Below the pieces are notes generated by a model. That model was not told the DNA's origin and searched no databases. It saw nothing but the letters and a program-made list of their open reading frames with translations. The position numbers were made by a program, and so were the translations under genes. A stretch of 11,889 nt of DNA from Acidobacteriota bacterium (GTDB lineage: Bacteria; Acidobacteriota; Vicinamibacteria; Vicinamibacterales; 2-12-FULL-66-21). The stretch lies in the NCBI GenBank assembly GCA_013697225.1, contig JACCXG010000005.1, positions 1 to 11,889 on the forward strand, read 5' to 3'. Positions 1 through 7,598 of the stretch are shown here, piece after piece. How positions within the stretch are numbered: position 1 is the stretch's first letter; each line of letters opens with the position of its first letter.

Positions 1-2
1 TT

Positions 3-3000
3 CTCGTGACGGCGTTGCTGGCGGCAGCACCGGCAGGCGCGCAGGAAACGCGCGGCAACATCAACGGCACGGTGCAGGACTCGTCCGGTGTGATACCGGG
101 CGCGGCCGTGACCATCACCAACGTCGACACCGGACAGAGCCAGAAGCTGGTCACCAACGGCAGCGGGTACTTCGAGGCCCCGCTGCTGCAGGCAGGGCCG
201 TACCGGGTGACGGTCGACATGGAAGGGTTCAAAGGCGTAACCCAGAGCGGCATCACGCTGTCGGTCGGCCAGTCCCTCACCTTGAAGCTGACGCTCGAGG
301 TCGGCGCGATCTCGGAGCGCGTCGACGTCACCGCCAGGGCGCCGCTCCTCGACACCACGTCCGTCTCATCGGGGCAGAACTTCGACCAGGCGCTCATCTC
401 CGGCCTGCCAATGGCGTCGAACATGCCGATCCTGCTTTCGCGCTTCGCCCAGGGCGTGGTCAGCCCGACGACCCAGGTGCAGGTCATCTCCGGCCAGATC
501 GATGGCCCAACCAACGCGGCGGGCACGACGCTCGGCGGCGTCGGCGGGTTCAACTACACGATCGACGGCGCGACCAACGCCGGCAGCAGCCGCCGCATTG
601 CCAGTTCGCCGAACGCCGACATGATCGAGGAGATGCGCGTCGAGACATCCAACTTCGACGCCGCCCAGGGGCACGGCACCGGCGGCACGATCGCGATGAT
701 GACCCGCGCCGGATCGAACTCGCTGCGCGGCACGGCCAACTACCAGTATTGGACGAACAAGATCAATTCGCTCAACCCGCAGCAAAAGTTGGCGTTCAGC
801 CAACGGCCGGCGACCGGGAAGATCTACGAGGGCGGCTACGAGAACTACATCGCCACCACGCTCGGCGGACCGGTGGTGATCCCTCGTCTGATTGACGGCC
901 GCAACAAGCTGTTCTTCTTCGGCAACTACCAGCGCAACTACGACAACGCCCCGGCGCAGAGCACGCCCACCAGCACCGTGCCCGCCAACGAGAGGCACCT
1001 GAACGGCGACTTCTCCGACCTGCTGCGGCTGCCGAACGGCAGCCAGTATCAAATCTACGATCCGCTGTCAGCGCGGCCGGATCCGGCGCGCCCCGGCAGC
1101 ATCATCCGCACGCCGTTCCCCGACAACATCATCCCGCGCGAGCGCTTCATGAACCCGAACGGCACCTACAAGAACCCGCTCTTCGGGTTGTACCGAGACA
1201 TGGTGCCGCCGCCGAACCAGAACTTCGTGGAGCAGGGCCAGGTGCCGAGCGGCAACTACTACCAGGGCGGCATTCCCAACCAGGTCACGGCGCAGAACTT
1301 CGGCGGCCGGATCGACTACAACCACTCCGGTTCCGATCGGTTCTTCTTCCGCGCCTCTGGCACGACCTTCTACGAGTACAACGTCGACTGGACCTACGAG
1401 ACGAAATACGCCGGCCTGCACGCCAACGACAAGACGCGCGCCTCGTGGTCGTATACCGGCAACTGGACGAAAGTGCGCGGCTCCACGGTCGTCGACACCC
1501 AGGTGTCGGCGAACCGCTTCTATGAGGATCAGCAGCGCCGCGGCCTGCACAAGTACAAGCCCACGGACGTCGGCCTCCCCGCCTACCTCGACGAATACTG
1601 CGAGGCGCTGAGCAACTGCATGCTGCCGACGATCAGCATTGCCGGCTACCAGGGCGTGTCGAACAATGCCGATGGCGGTTTGCAGACGACCAACTTTCAG
1701 GCGCAGAGCAACGTCACCAGCGTACGAGGGACGCACACCCTGCGCGGCGGCCTCGACTACAGGCTGGCGATGCGGCGCGGCGGCTTGATGGCGGCGGGCA
1801 ACGTGTCGTCCAGCTACAGCTTCGACAACACCTTCACGCGGGCGGCGGATACGACTGCGGTCTTCCCGACGAACAATGTCGGCCCGAGCCTGGCGGCGCT
1901 GATGCTGGGCATCCCGACGTCGGTGTCCATCGGGCAGAACGCGCCGATCTCGATGAGCAACCCGTACTACGGCGCTTTCGTCCAGGACACCTGGCGCGTG
2001 GCGTCCAACCTGACGTTCAACTTCGGCCTGCGCTACGAGTTCGAGGACGGTATCAGGGAAAAGGACGACCGCTGGCTTACCGGGTTCGACCCCGACGCCC
2101 ACCTCGCGATCACCGATCTGGCGCAGGCGGCCTACGCGCGCAGTCCGATTCCCCAGGTCCCGGTGAGCGCGTTCCGCGTGCTCGGCGGCTCGGTCTACGC
2201 CGGCGCTCCGGGCGCGAGCGGGTTGAGCTGGAGGGGGGAGTCGATGTGGATGCCGCGGGTGTCGGGCGCCTACACGATAGGCGAGCGTACGGTCGTCAAG
2301 GGCGGATACGGCCTGTTCTACGACACCCTGAACGCCGGCGACTACACGGGCTTCAATCAGCTCGGCTACAGTGCGACCACGACGAACCTGTCGAGCACCG
2401 ACTTCGGTCAGACCTGGCTGCTCGGGGATCCACGCAACGGCATCCTGCCGATCGCCGATCCCTTCCCGGTGCGCGTCGGCGGCGGCCGCTTCGAGGTGCC
2501 GATCGAGGATGCGCTGGGGGTCAATGCCATCCTGGGCTCGGGCTTCACGCGCGAGAACCCGAATCGCAAGCACGCGCGCGTGCAGCGCTGGCGGCTCGGC
2601 GTGCAGCGTGAAGTGCTGCGCGGCCTGGCCGTGGAACTCGCCTACGCCGGCTCCTACGCCGACCGCGTTGGGCGCAACATCAACGAGGTGTACGTCCCGG
2701 AGCAGTACTACAGCACCGTCACTAACGTGCGCGACGCCAGCGCGCAGGCGCTGCTGCAGCAGCAGGTGCCGAATCCGTTCCACATCAGCAACTTCGCCTC
2801 GCTGGCGACGACCGATCCGGCGCTTTACGCGCGCCTCGCCGGCAACGCGTTCTTCACCGCGGCGACAGTGCAGCGGCAGAACCTGCTGCGGGGCTTCCCG
2901 CAGCTGAGCGGTCTCGTCTACGCGAACCTGCCCCTCGGAGAGGTCAAGGACCACTCGCTTGAGGTCACCGTTACGCAGCGCTATTCCGCCGGGCTCAGCG

Positions 3001-3659
3001 CCAACGTCGCCTTCGCAGCGCGGCGCGTCACCGAGAACCGGACGGTCGAAGCCTACGACCGCGCGCCGACGCTCTGGCACACCAGCCAGAATGCGCGACC
3101 ATGGCGCCTGAGCGGCGGCGCAGTGTACGAGTTTCCGTTCGGCAGGTCGAAGCCCTTCCTCAACAACGGGGGCATCGCCTCGATGCTGCTCGGCGGCTGG
3201 CAGACCGGCGGCACGTTCGAGCTGCAGCCGGGGCCGCTGCTCGACTGGAACAACCTGTTCTTCAATGGCGATCTGAGCAGCATCGCCAAGGAGGCCCCGG
3301 AGATCGCGCTGCAGCGCGACGGCACCATCGATTTGACGAAGACCTGGATCAACATCGACGCCGGCTTCGAGCGCGACGCGGCCAGACAGCCCGCGGCCTT
3401 CCAGAAGCGCGGTTTCCCGTTCCGCATCGATGGAGTGCGCGGCTCCGGCATGTTCCTCGTCAACGCCAACATCGTCCGCAACTTCTCCCTGGGCGGTCGG
3501 CGACAGCTGCAGACGCGCGTCGACGTCCAGAACCTGTTCGACTCCGTGCAGTGGGGCAACCCCAACCTCGATCCGACCAGCACGAACTTCGGCCGCATCA
3601 CCACGGCAACCAATAGCATCATGCGGTTCTTCACGTTCGTCACCAGATTCAGCTTCTAG
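3..3659 (+). CDS. TonB-dependent receptor, Oar-like, with N-terminal carboxypeptidase-regulatory domain (5' partial)
   Basis: Outer-membrane beta-barrel receptor, expected to import a large or scarce substrate using TonB/ExbBD energy; the substrate cannot be read from sequence. The frame is open from the window edge. The first residues (LVTALLAAAPAGAQ, then E) are the hydrophobic core and cleavage region of a signal peptide whose charged start lies outside the window, so the GTG at 6 is unlikely to be the true start. Residues about 15-100, counted from that GTG, form a carboxypeptidase-regulatory-like beta-sandwich (GTVQDSSGVIPGAAVTI, then GYFEAPLLQAGPYRVTV). A plug region follows (ERVDVTARAPLLDTTSV, then NYTIDGATN). 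The remainder is barrel, with the typical LGGPVVIPRLIDGRNKLFFF segment, and it ends in FVTRFSF with the C-terminal Phe of outer-membrane barrels. About 1217 residues are visible, normal for Oar-like receptors. No frameshift was seen. Family assignment is firm; substrate is unknown. Confidence 0.95.
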   Translation, partial: LVTALLAAAPAGAQETRGNINGTVQDSSGVIPGAAVTITNVDTGQSQKLVTNGSGYFEAPLLQAGPYRVTVDMEGFKGVTQSGITLSVGQSLTLKLTLEVGAISERVDVTARAPLLDTTSVSSGQNFDQALISGLPMASNMPILLSRFAQGVVSPTTQVQVISGQIDGPTNAAGTTLGGVGGFNYTIDGATNAGSSRRIASSPNADMIEEMRVETSNFDAAQGHGTGGTIAMMTRAGSNSLRGTANYQYWTNKINSLNPQQKLAFSQRPATGKIYEGGYENYIATTLGGPVVIPRLIDGRNKLFFFGNYQRNYDNAPAQSTPTSTVPANERHLNGDFSDLLRLPNGSQYQIYDPLSARPDPARPGSIIRTPFPDNIIPRERFMNPNGTYKNPLFGLYRDMVPPPNQNFVEQGQVPSGNYYQGGIPNQVTAQNFGGRIDYNHSGSDRFFFRASGTTFYEYNVDWTYETKYAGLHANDKTRASWSYTGNWTKVRGSTVVDTQVSANRFYEDQQRRGLHKYKPTDVGLPAYLDEYCEALSNCMLPTISIAGYQGVSNNADGGLQTTNFQAQSNVTSVRGTHTLRGGLDYRLAMRRGGLMAAGNVSSSYSFDNTFTRAADTTAVFPTNNVGPSLAALMLGIPTSVSIGQNAPISMSNPYYGAFVQDTWRVASNLTFNFGLRYEFEDGIREKDDRWLTGFDPDAHLAITDLAQAAYARSPIPQVPVSAFRVLGGSVYAGAPGASGLSWRGESMWMPRVSGAYTIGERTVVKGGYGLFYDTLNAGDYTGFNQLGYSATTTNLSSTDFGQTWLLGDPRNGILPIADPFPVRVGGGRFEVPIEDALGVNAILGSGFTRENPNRKHARVQRWRLGVQREVLRGLAVELAYAGSYADRVGRNINEVYVPEQYYSTVTNVRDASAQALLQQQVPNPFHISNFASLATTDPALYARLAGNAFFTAATVQRQNLLRGFPQLSGLVYANLPLGEVKDHSLEVTVTQRYSAGLSANVAFAARRVTENRTVEAYDRAPTLWHTSQNARPWRLSGGAVYEFPFGRSKPFLNNGGIASMLLGGWQTGGTFELQPGPLLDWNNLFFNGDLSSIAKEAPEIALQRDGTIDLTKTWINIDAGFERDAARQPAAFQKRGFPFRIDGVRGSGMFLVNANIVRNFSLGGRRQLQTRVDVQNLFDSVQWGNPNLDPTSTNFGRITTATNSIMRFFTFVTRFSF

Positions 3660-3665
3660 GCTTGT

Positions 3666-3686
3666 CCGGGGGACGTCGTCCCCCGG
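3666..3686 (+). terminator. Perfect GC-rich hairpin after the receptor gene
   Basis: A 9-bp perfect stem (CCGGGGGAC paired with GTCCCCCGG) encloses a 3-nt GTC loop and begins 6 bases after the receptor stop codon. Its place between two co-directional genes suits transcript-end formation or mRNA 3' protection. A run of C, not T, follows it, so it is not a classic intrinsic terminator. It could also be a short palindromic element repeated in the genome. The stem is seen directly; the function is inferred. Confidence 0.45.
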
Positions 3687-3755
3687 CCCCCCTCTCGCCC
3701 TCGCTCTGCGGGTTTCAGGCGCGCCTCGTTGAAATCGAGCAAAGATCTCTTCGGC

Positions 3756-6008
3756 ATGAAGGGGCGGTTCGCGCTGGCGATCTTTTTGTCGGCGGCGCTC
3801 CTGTTTACCGTTCAGCCGATGGTCGGCCAGACTCTGCTGCCGGTGCTGGGCGGTAGCCCGGCCGTGTGGAGCAGCTGCATGCTGTTCTTCCAGGCGGTGC
3901 TTCTGCTTGGATACCTTTACGCGCACGCGCTCACCAAACGCGTTGACGGGCAGCGGCAGTGGGCCGCGCATGGCGCGATCCTGCTTGCCGCGAGTCTCGT
4001 GCTGCCCCTGGCAATCGAAGTCGACGCGCCATGGCCAGGCAATCCTCGCTGGTGGGCGCTTCGCACGCTGGCAGCAGTGGTGGGCCTGCCATTCTTTGCG
4101 CTCGCCGCCACGGCGCCACTCCTCCAGCAGTGGTTCTCGCGAACGTCGGATCCCGGCGCCAGGGATCCCTATTTCCTTTACGCCGCCAGCAACGCCGGCA
4201 GCCTTCTTGGTCTGGTCGCGTATCTCGCGATCGAGCCGCTCGCCGCGCGCAAGGCACAGGCCCTGGGCTGGTCGGCGGGCTTCTGGGCGGTCGCCGCGCT
4301 GGTCACCGCCTGTGGGTACGCGGCCAGGCGCTCCCCCGCATACGCGCCGGCGCGGGCGCGTGGCAAAGCAACAGGTTCCCTTCCCATGTCGGACCGGGCG
4401 ATGTGGGTCGTGCTCGCGCTGGTGCCCTCGGCGCTGCTCCTGGGCGTGACCCAGCACCTCGCAACGGACGTCGTGTCGGCGCCGCTGGTGTGGGCCGTGC
4501 CGCTCGCGCTGTACCTGCTCACTTTCGTCGCTGCCTTCTCGGCGCGCGGGTTCGGCACCGCCCGGGGGTGGGGGACGGTCGCGCCGGTGGCTGCGCTGCT
4601 CGTCCTCGTCGTCGCCCTTGCCGAGGTGCGTTACCCGATCATTGCGGTGACGCTCGCCCACCTGGCAGCCTTCACGGTGCTCGCGATGATGTGTCATGCA
4701 CGGCTTGCCGAGCGGCGGCCGCACGCGGCACACCTCACCGGCTACTTCGTGTGCGTCTCGCTCGGCGGTGTCCTCGGCGGCCTCTTCGCGACTCTCGTGG
4801 CACCGGCTCTCTTCTCTTCCGTCCTCGAGTATCCGCTGGCCGTCGGCGCGGCTGTTCTCCTCCGGCCGCATACCGTTCGTGCCGATATCACCGCGCGGTC
4901 ACCGATTGTCCGTCTGCTCTGGCGCGCCGCGGCCGTGGCCCTGCTGATAGCGGGCTACTGGCTTGTCTCGGCGTTCGACGAGGGCACGACCGGGCGCGAG
5001 TGGGTGTCCGGCGGGTTGTTCGCATGGACGCGTGCGCTCGCTGCCGATGCTGAGAGTGCGGAGCGACTGGTTCGGGTGACATTCGCCGTGCCTGCCGCAC
5101 TCCTGCTGCTGCGGCCGCGCGCCGCACTGCTCTTCGCTGGCCTCACGACGGGGCTGCTCGCAGCGGCGAGCACTGTAAGGACGGGCGGCGAGGTGCTCGT
5201 GCGCGAGCGGACGTTTTTCGGCGTGCACCAGGTGACCTCGGTCCAGGACGGCGCCTGGCATGTGCTGACGCACGGCACGACCACGCATGGGCTGCAGGGC
5301 ATGCGCGGCAAGCTCCGCTCGCTGCCGACCGCCTACTATCACCCGTCCGGTCCGATCGGTGACGTCGTCTTCACGCTAGTGCCTGAAGGCCGCTTCCGGG
5401 AGGTCGCCGTCGTCGGCCTCGGCGCCGGCGCGCTCGCCGCCTACGCCGGCAACGGCGTGCGCATGGACTTCTTCGAGATTGACGAGGCGGTCATCCGGAT
5501 TGCCGACGATCCGCGGTACTTCACGTATCTGTCGGATGCGCGTGCGCGCCCGGGCATCGCGATCCGGATGATGCCGGTGGACGGTCGGCTCGGCCTGAAG
5601 GCCGCGCCCGCCGGCAGCCACGACCTGATCGTCCTCGACGCCTTCTCGTCGGACGTCATCCCGGCGCACCTCCTAACGCGCGAGGCGGTGGCGATCTACG
5701 AATCACGGCTGAAGTCCCGCGGCCTGCTCGCGTTCCACGTGTCGAGCCGGTTCTTTGATCTACCGCCGGTGATCGCCCGCCTCGCCGCCGACCGCGGACT
5801 CGTCGCCTACGTCCGCCACGATGAGGACCTGCCGCCCGACAAGCGAGCGGAGGCAAAGCGTGCCTCCACGTGGGTGGTGGTGGCGCGCGACCAGCGGGAC
5901 CTCGGACAGCTCGCGCGCTCGGCGCCACGCTGGATCCGGCTGTCGGCGAATGCCGCGAAGCCGCTGTGGACGGACGACTACAGGAACGTGCTCGGCGCGC
6001 TTCACTGA
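3756..6008 (+). CDS. Multi-pass membrane protein with C-terminal spermidine-synthase-like domain
   Basis: The first 500 or so residues are rich in hydrophobic helices, roughly a dozen, starting with FALAIFLSAALLFTVQPMVG. The C-terminal third is a Rossmann-type, SAM-methyltransferase-like domain of the spermidine synthase superfamily: GLGAG at residues 554-558, an acidic strand end FFEIDE with Glu574 and Asp576, then LDAFSSDVIP with Asp628 and Asp633. True spermidine synthases carry GGGDG and a DxxDP-type site. Those are replaced here, so polyamine synthesis is doubtful, although such fused proteins are often annotated as spermidine synthase. The reaction is unknown. The end WTDDYRNVLGALH matches the usual end of the family, so the gene looks complete. 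I chose the ATG at 3756 (750 residues) because it sits directly before the first membrane helix. An in-frame TTG at 3729 would add nine residues; neither start has a strong ribosome binding site. Confidence 0.88.
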   Translation: MKGRFALAIFLSAALLFTVQPMVGQTLLPVLGGSPAVWSSCMLFFQAVLLLGYLYAHALTKRVDGQRQWAAHGAILLAASLVLPLAIEVDAPWPGNPRWWALRTLAAVVGLPFFALAATAPLLQQWFSRTSDPGARDPYFLYAASNAGSLLGLVAYLAIEPLAARKAQALGWSAGFWAVAALVTACGYAARRSPAYAPARARGKATGSLPMSDRAMWVVLALVPSALLLGVTQHLATDVVSAPLVWAVPLALYLLTFVAAFSARGFGTARGWGTVAPVAALLVLVVALAEVRYPIIAVTLAHLAAFTVLAMMCHARLAERRPHAAHLTGYFVCVSLGGVLGGLFATLVAPALFSSVLEYPLAVGAAVLLRPHTVRADITARSPIVRLLWRAAAVALLIAGYWLVSAFDEGTTGREWVSGGLFAWTRALAADAESAERLVRVTFAVPAALLLLRPRAALLFAGLTTGLLAAASTVRTGGEVLVRERTFFGVHQVTSVQDGAWHVLTHGTTTHGLQGMRGKLRSLPTAYYHPSGPIGDVVFTLVPEGRFREVAVVGLGAGALAAYAGNGVRMDFFEIDEAVIRIADDPRYFTYLSDARARPGIAIRMMPVDGRLGLKAAPAGSHDLIVLDAFSSDVIPAHLLTREAVAIYESRLKSRGLLAFHVSSRFFDLPPVIARLAADRGLVAYVRHDEDLPPDKRAEAKRASTWVVVARDQRDLGQLARSAPRWIRLSANAAKPLWTDDYRNVLGALH

Positions 6009-6164
6009 TCTACGACTACATCACTGAGGAGAACGAGCCGGCCGCCTACCGGACGGTTCGCTGCATGTATGAGCGTGCCGGGATCCTGCTGGCCTTCCCT
6101 GAGATTGGCTAACCGCTACCGAGAGCGCCGCGAAATTCGGGTGCTGCTTTGCGGCATTATCTGA
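6002..6164 (+). pseudogene. Remnant of a ParE/RelE-type toxin gene
   Basis: In the frame starting at 6002 the peptide SLIYDYITEENEPAAYRTV is followed by a MYERAGILLAFPEIG segment and a stop at 6110-6112. This matches the helical N-terminal half of ParE-family toxins (I-Y-D-Y-I-A-E-x-N-P-A-A-A, then R-A-x-x-L-x-x-F-P-E-x-G). About 20 N-terminal residues are missing, and no start codon fits. After a one-base shift the next frame reads RYRERREIRVLLCGII (6114-6161). This resembles the central beta strands of the family and then stops, so the C-terminal strands are lost too. It overlaps the last bases of the upstream membrane-protein gene. ParE toxins act on DNA gyrase and RelE relatives cleave mRNA, but this copy cannot make a full protein. 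No antitoxin gene is seen. The first segment is convincing; the second is less so. Confidence 0.6.
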
Positions 6165-6189
6165 CTGCCTCTCTCGTCAGGCCTGAGCG

Positions 6190-6637
6190 AAGCACCCTCG
6201 CCGTGTTCGCCTCTGACGCCGCTACTTCGGTGGCGCTCACGGCGTGATCGGGCGCACGTTGACGCTGCACGAGAAGGAGGTCACCCATACGATTGTGGGC
6301 GTCGCACGCATTGGTCTCGAGTTACCCGGCCGGGGCCGAATTCTAGGTGCCACTCAACCTGTTCACCCGGCTCGAGGTCGTTCCGCTCCGACGGCTGGCT
6401 CCCGGGGCGACGCCGGCCCAGGCGGCCGCGGAGCTGCGCGCGTCATTTCAGCGCGACGGGGGGTCGCCTAGCGTGATGTTCGTGCGGTGGCCCCGCCGCT
6501 GTCAGACGTGGTGATCAACGACATCAGGCTGGCCCTTCGGCTGCTCTGCGGCCGCGGCGCTGCTGTTCCTCATCGGCTGCTGCAATATCGCAAACCTGCT
6601 GCTCGCACGAGCCTCGGTCCGGATGCACGAGATCGCG
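6190..6637 (+). pseudogene. Decayed fragment of a MacB/ADOP-type ABC transporter permease
   Basis: Five short segments in shifting frames line up in the order of one permease. They are VFASDAA (about 6200-6220); RRYFGGAHGVIGRTLTL followed by HTIVGVARIG (6219-6335); VPLNLFTRL, RRLAPGATPAQAAAELRASF and PSVMFVR (6347-6487); APPLSDVVINDIRLALR (6490-6540); and ALLFLIGCCNIANLLLARAS followed by VRMHEIA (6560-6637). In intact members of this family the periplasmic domain (FGG...GVIGRTLTL, then VPL, then LAPG.T..QA.AEL) leads into a membrane helix ending N-ANLLLARA...R..EIA, exactly as here. At least four frameshifts, near 6218, 6340, 6487 and 6535, break it. The N-terminal helix region and the final membrane helices are absent. 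Intact relatives export substrates or act in envelope stress, but this copy is not functional. Confidence 0.82.
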
Positions 6638-6961
6638 GATTACGGGTCGAGTGAGAATCCCGAACAGTTCAAGGCGCTGTACGCCTATTCGCCGCTGCAC
6701 AACATCACACCCGGGCAGAAGTATCCCGCAACGCTGATCACCACGGCCGACCACGACGATCGGGTCGTCCCGGCGCATTCGTTCAAGTACGCTGCGACTC
6801 TGCAGAAGGCCGCCAGTTCCGAGAACCCGGTGCTCATCCGCATCGAGACGAGATCTGGACACGGCGCCAGCAATGTCACGAAGCAGATTGAGACGACGGC
6901 GGATATCTATGCGTTCATCATGTACGACATGGGCATCAGCCCGCGGGTGAGAACGGACTGA
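6638..6961 (+). pseudogene. C-terminal fragment of a prolyl oligopeptidase (S9 family)
   Basis: From DYGSSENPEQFKALYAYSPL to the stop at 6959-6961 the peptide is about 107 residues of the end of a prolyl oligopeptidase catalytic domain. It keeps the Asp-bearing motif ADHDDRVVPAHSFKYAATLQ and the His-bearing motif (ETRSGHGA), but the nucleophile serine and the whole N-terminal propeller, some 550-600 residues, are missing. It is in frame with the preceding permease remnant, so an ATG at 6623 gives a 112-residue open frame beginning MHEIA (permease) and continuing as peptidase. Unlike the permease piece, this part has no frameshift, which suggests later arrival or slower decay. Without the serine it cannot be a peptidase. 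Family identification is strong; whether the short chimera is translated is unknown. Confidence 0.85.
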
Positions 6962-7598
6962 CGGTTTCAGGGACGCGTTTGGCCCTGCCAGTGTCCTGGC
7001 TGACAAGCGCCAGCTGTGATCGTAAGGGGGACGCGGCCAGGGGAATCCCCATGCCGCTCCCCAGTCCTCCCGCTTCTAATCACCCGTTCCACGCGGCGTG
7101 AGCCCTATCCGGGCCCACACGTCCCGCGGCGGCCCTTCGCTGACGAACGCCGGCAACCCAGAAGAGTCGAGTTCAAAGGTGTAGTTCAATCCCCGATTTT
7201 GTAATCGCGACCGCGGTGACGTGCCGTGTCTTCGGCACGATGACTGGCGGTCGCGCTGCCGGACACCTGGCCAGCATCGCCGGCGAAGTGGCTGCAAATC
7301 GTCCTGTCAATTGGCTCTGACGTGCGCGCGGGTGCGGAGGTGAATTTCCGTGGACGGTGCACGGCACCTCTGGCGCCGCGCCGCGCCCCGCCCGACCTCG
7401 CCACCTGGTGAACGCGGGCACACCCGTTGCAGCCGACGCGTGTGCTTCTCGCAAACACCATGAGTATCGCTCGTACACGCCACTGGTGCGTACTGACGGC
7501 CGCCGCTGGAGCCGAGCGCCCCCCCCGGCACATGCCGGTCGCCGGTTCGCGAATCGAAGCCGACCGCGTGACCGGGCATCTGGGCCCGCTGACCGTCC
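6962..7598. other. 637-bp stretch without a supportable gene
   Basis: I see no recognisable plus-strand gene here. On the minus strand the last 37 or so residues before a stop at 7076-7078 (LNYTFELDSSGLPAFVSEG, then PPRDVWARIGL; about 7079-7195) look more protein-like than chance, but they have no start codon and I do not recognise the family. A small hairpin, CGTGCCG/CGGCACG with a 6-nt loop, lies at 7220-7239. A run of eight C occurs near 7520. An in-frame stop at 7590-7592 bounds the next gene. This stretch continues the relic zone to its left and presumably includes the promoter of the gene at 7599, but no clear -35/-10 pair stands out. Confidence 0.5.

Noticed and set aside
3729..3755. 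Upstream TTG start for the membrane protein
   Set aside because: It is possible, but the ATG at 3756 directly precedes the first membrane helix and neither start has a better ribosome binding site.
1068..4871. A 1267-codon open frame on the minus strand
   Set aside because: It is antisense to two well-recognised plus-strand genes and crosses the gap between them. Its product is dominated by Arg, Glu, Gly, His and Val, typical of the antisense shadow of high-GC genes.
6244..6471. A 75-codon plus-strand frame taken as a small gene
   Set aside because: Only its first 30 or so residues match a permease. After the frameshift near 6340 it is out of frame with the rest of the family, so it is part of the pseudogene.
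7175..7205. tRNA-like string GGTGTAGTTCAATCC
   Set aside because: It resembles parts of D- and T-arms, but no acceptor stem, anticodon arm or cloverleaf can be built around it.
6002..7598. A possible new defence or toxin system in the relic zone
   Set aside because: The recognisable pieces are unrelated, broken fragments (toxin, permease, peptidase) with no intact partner genes, so they do not form a working system.
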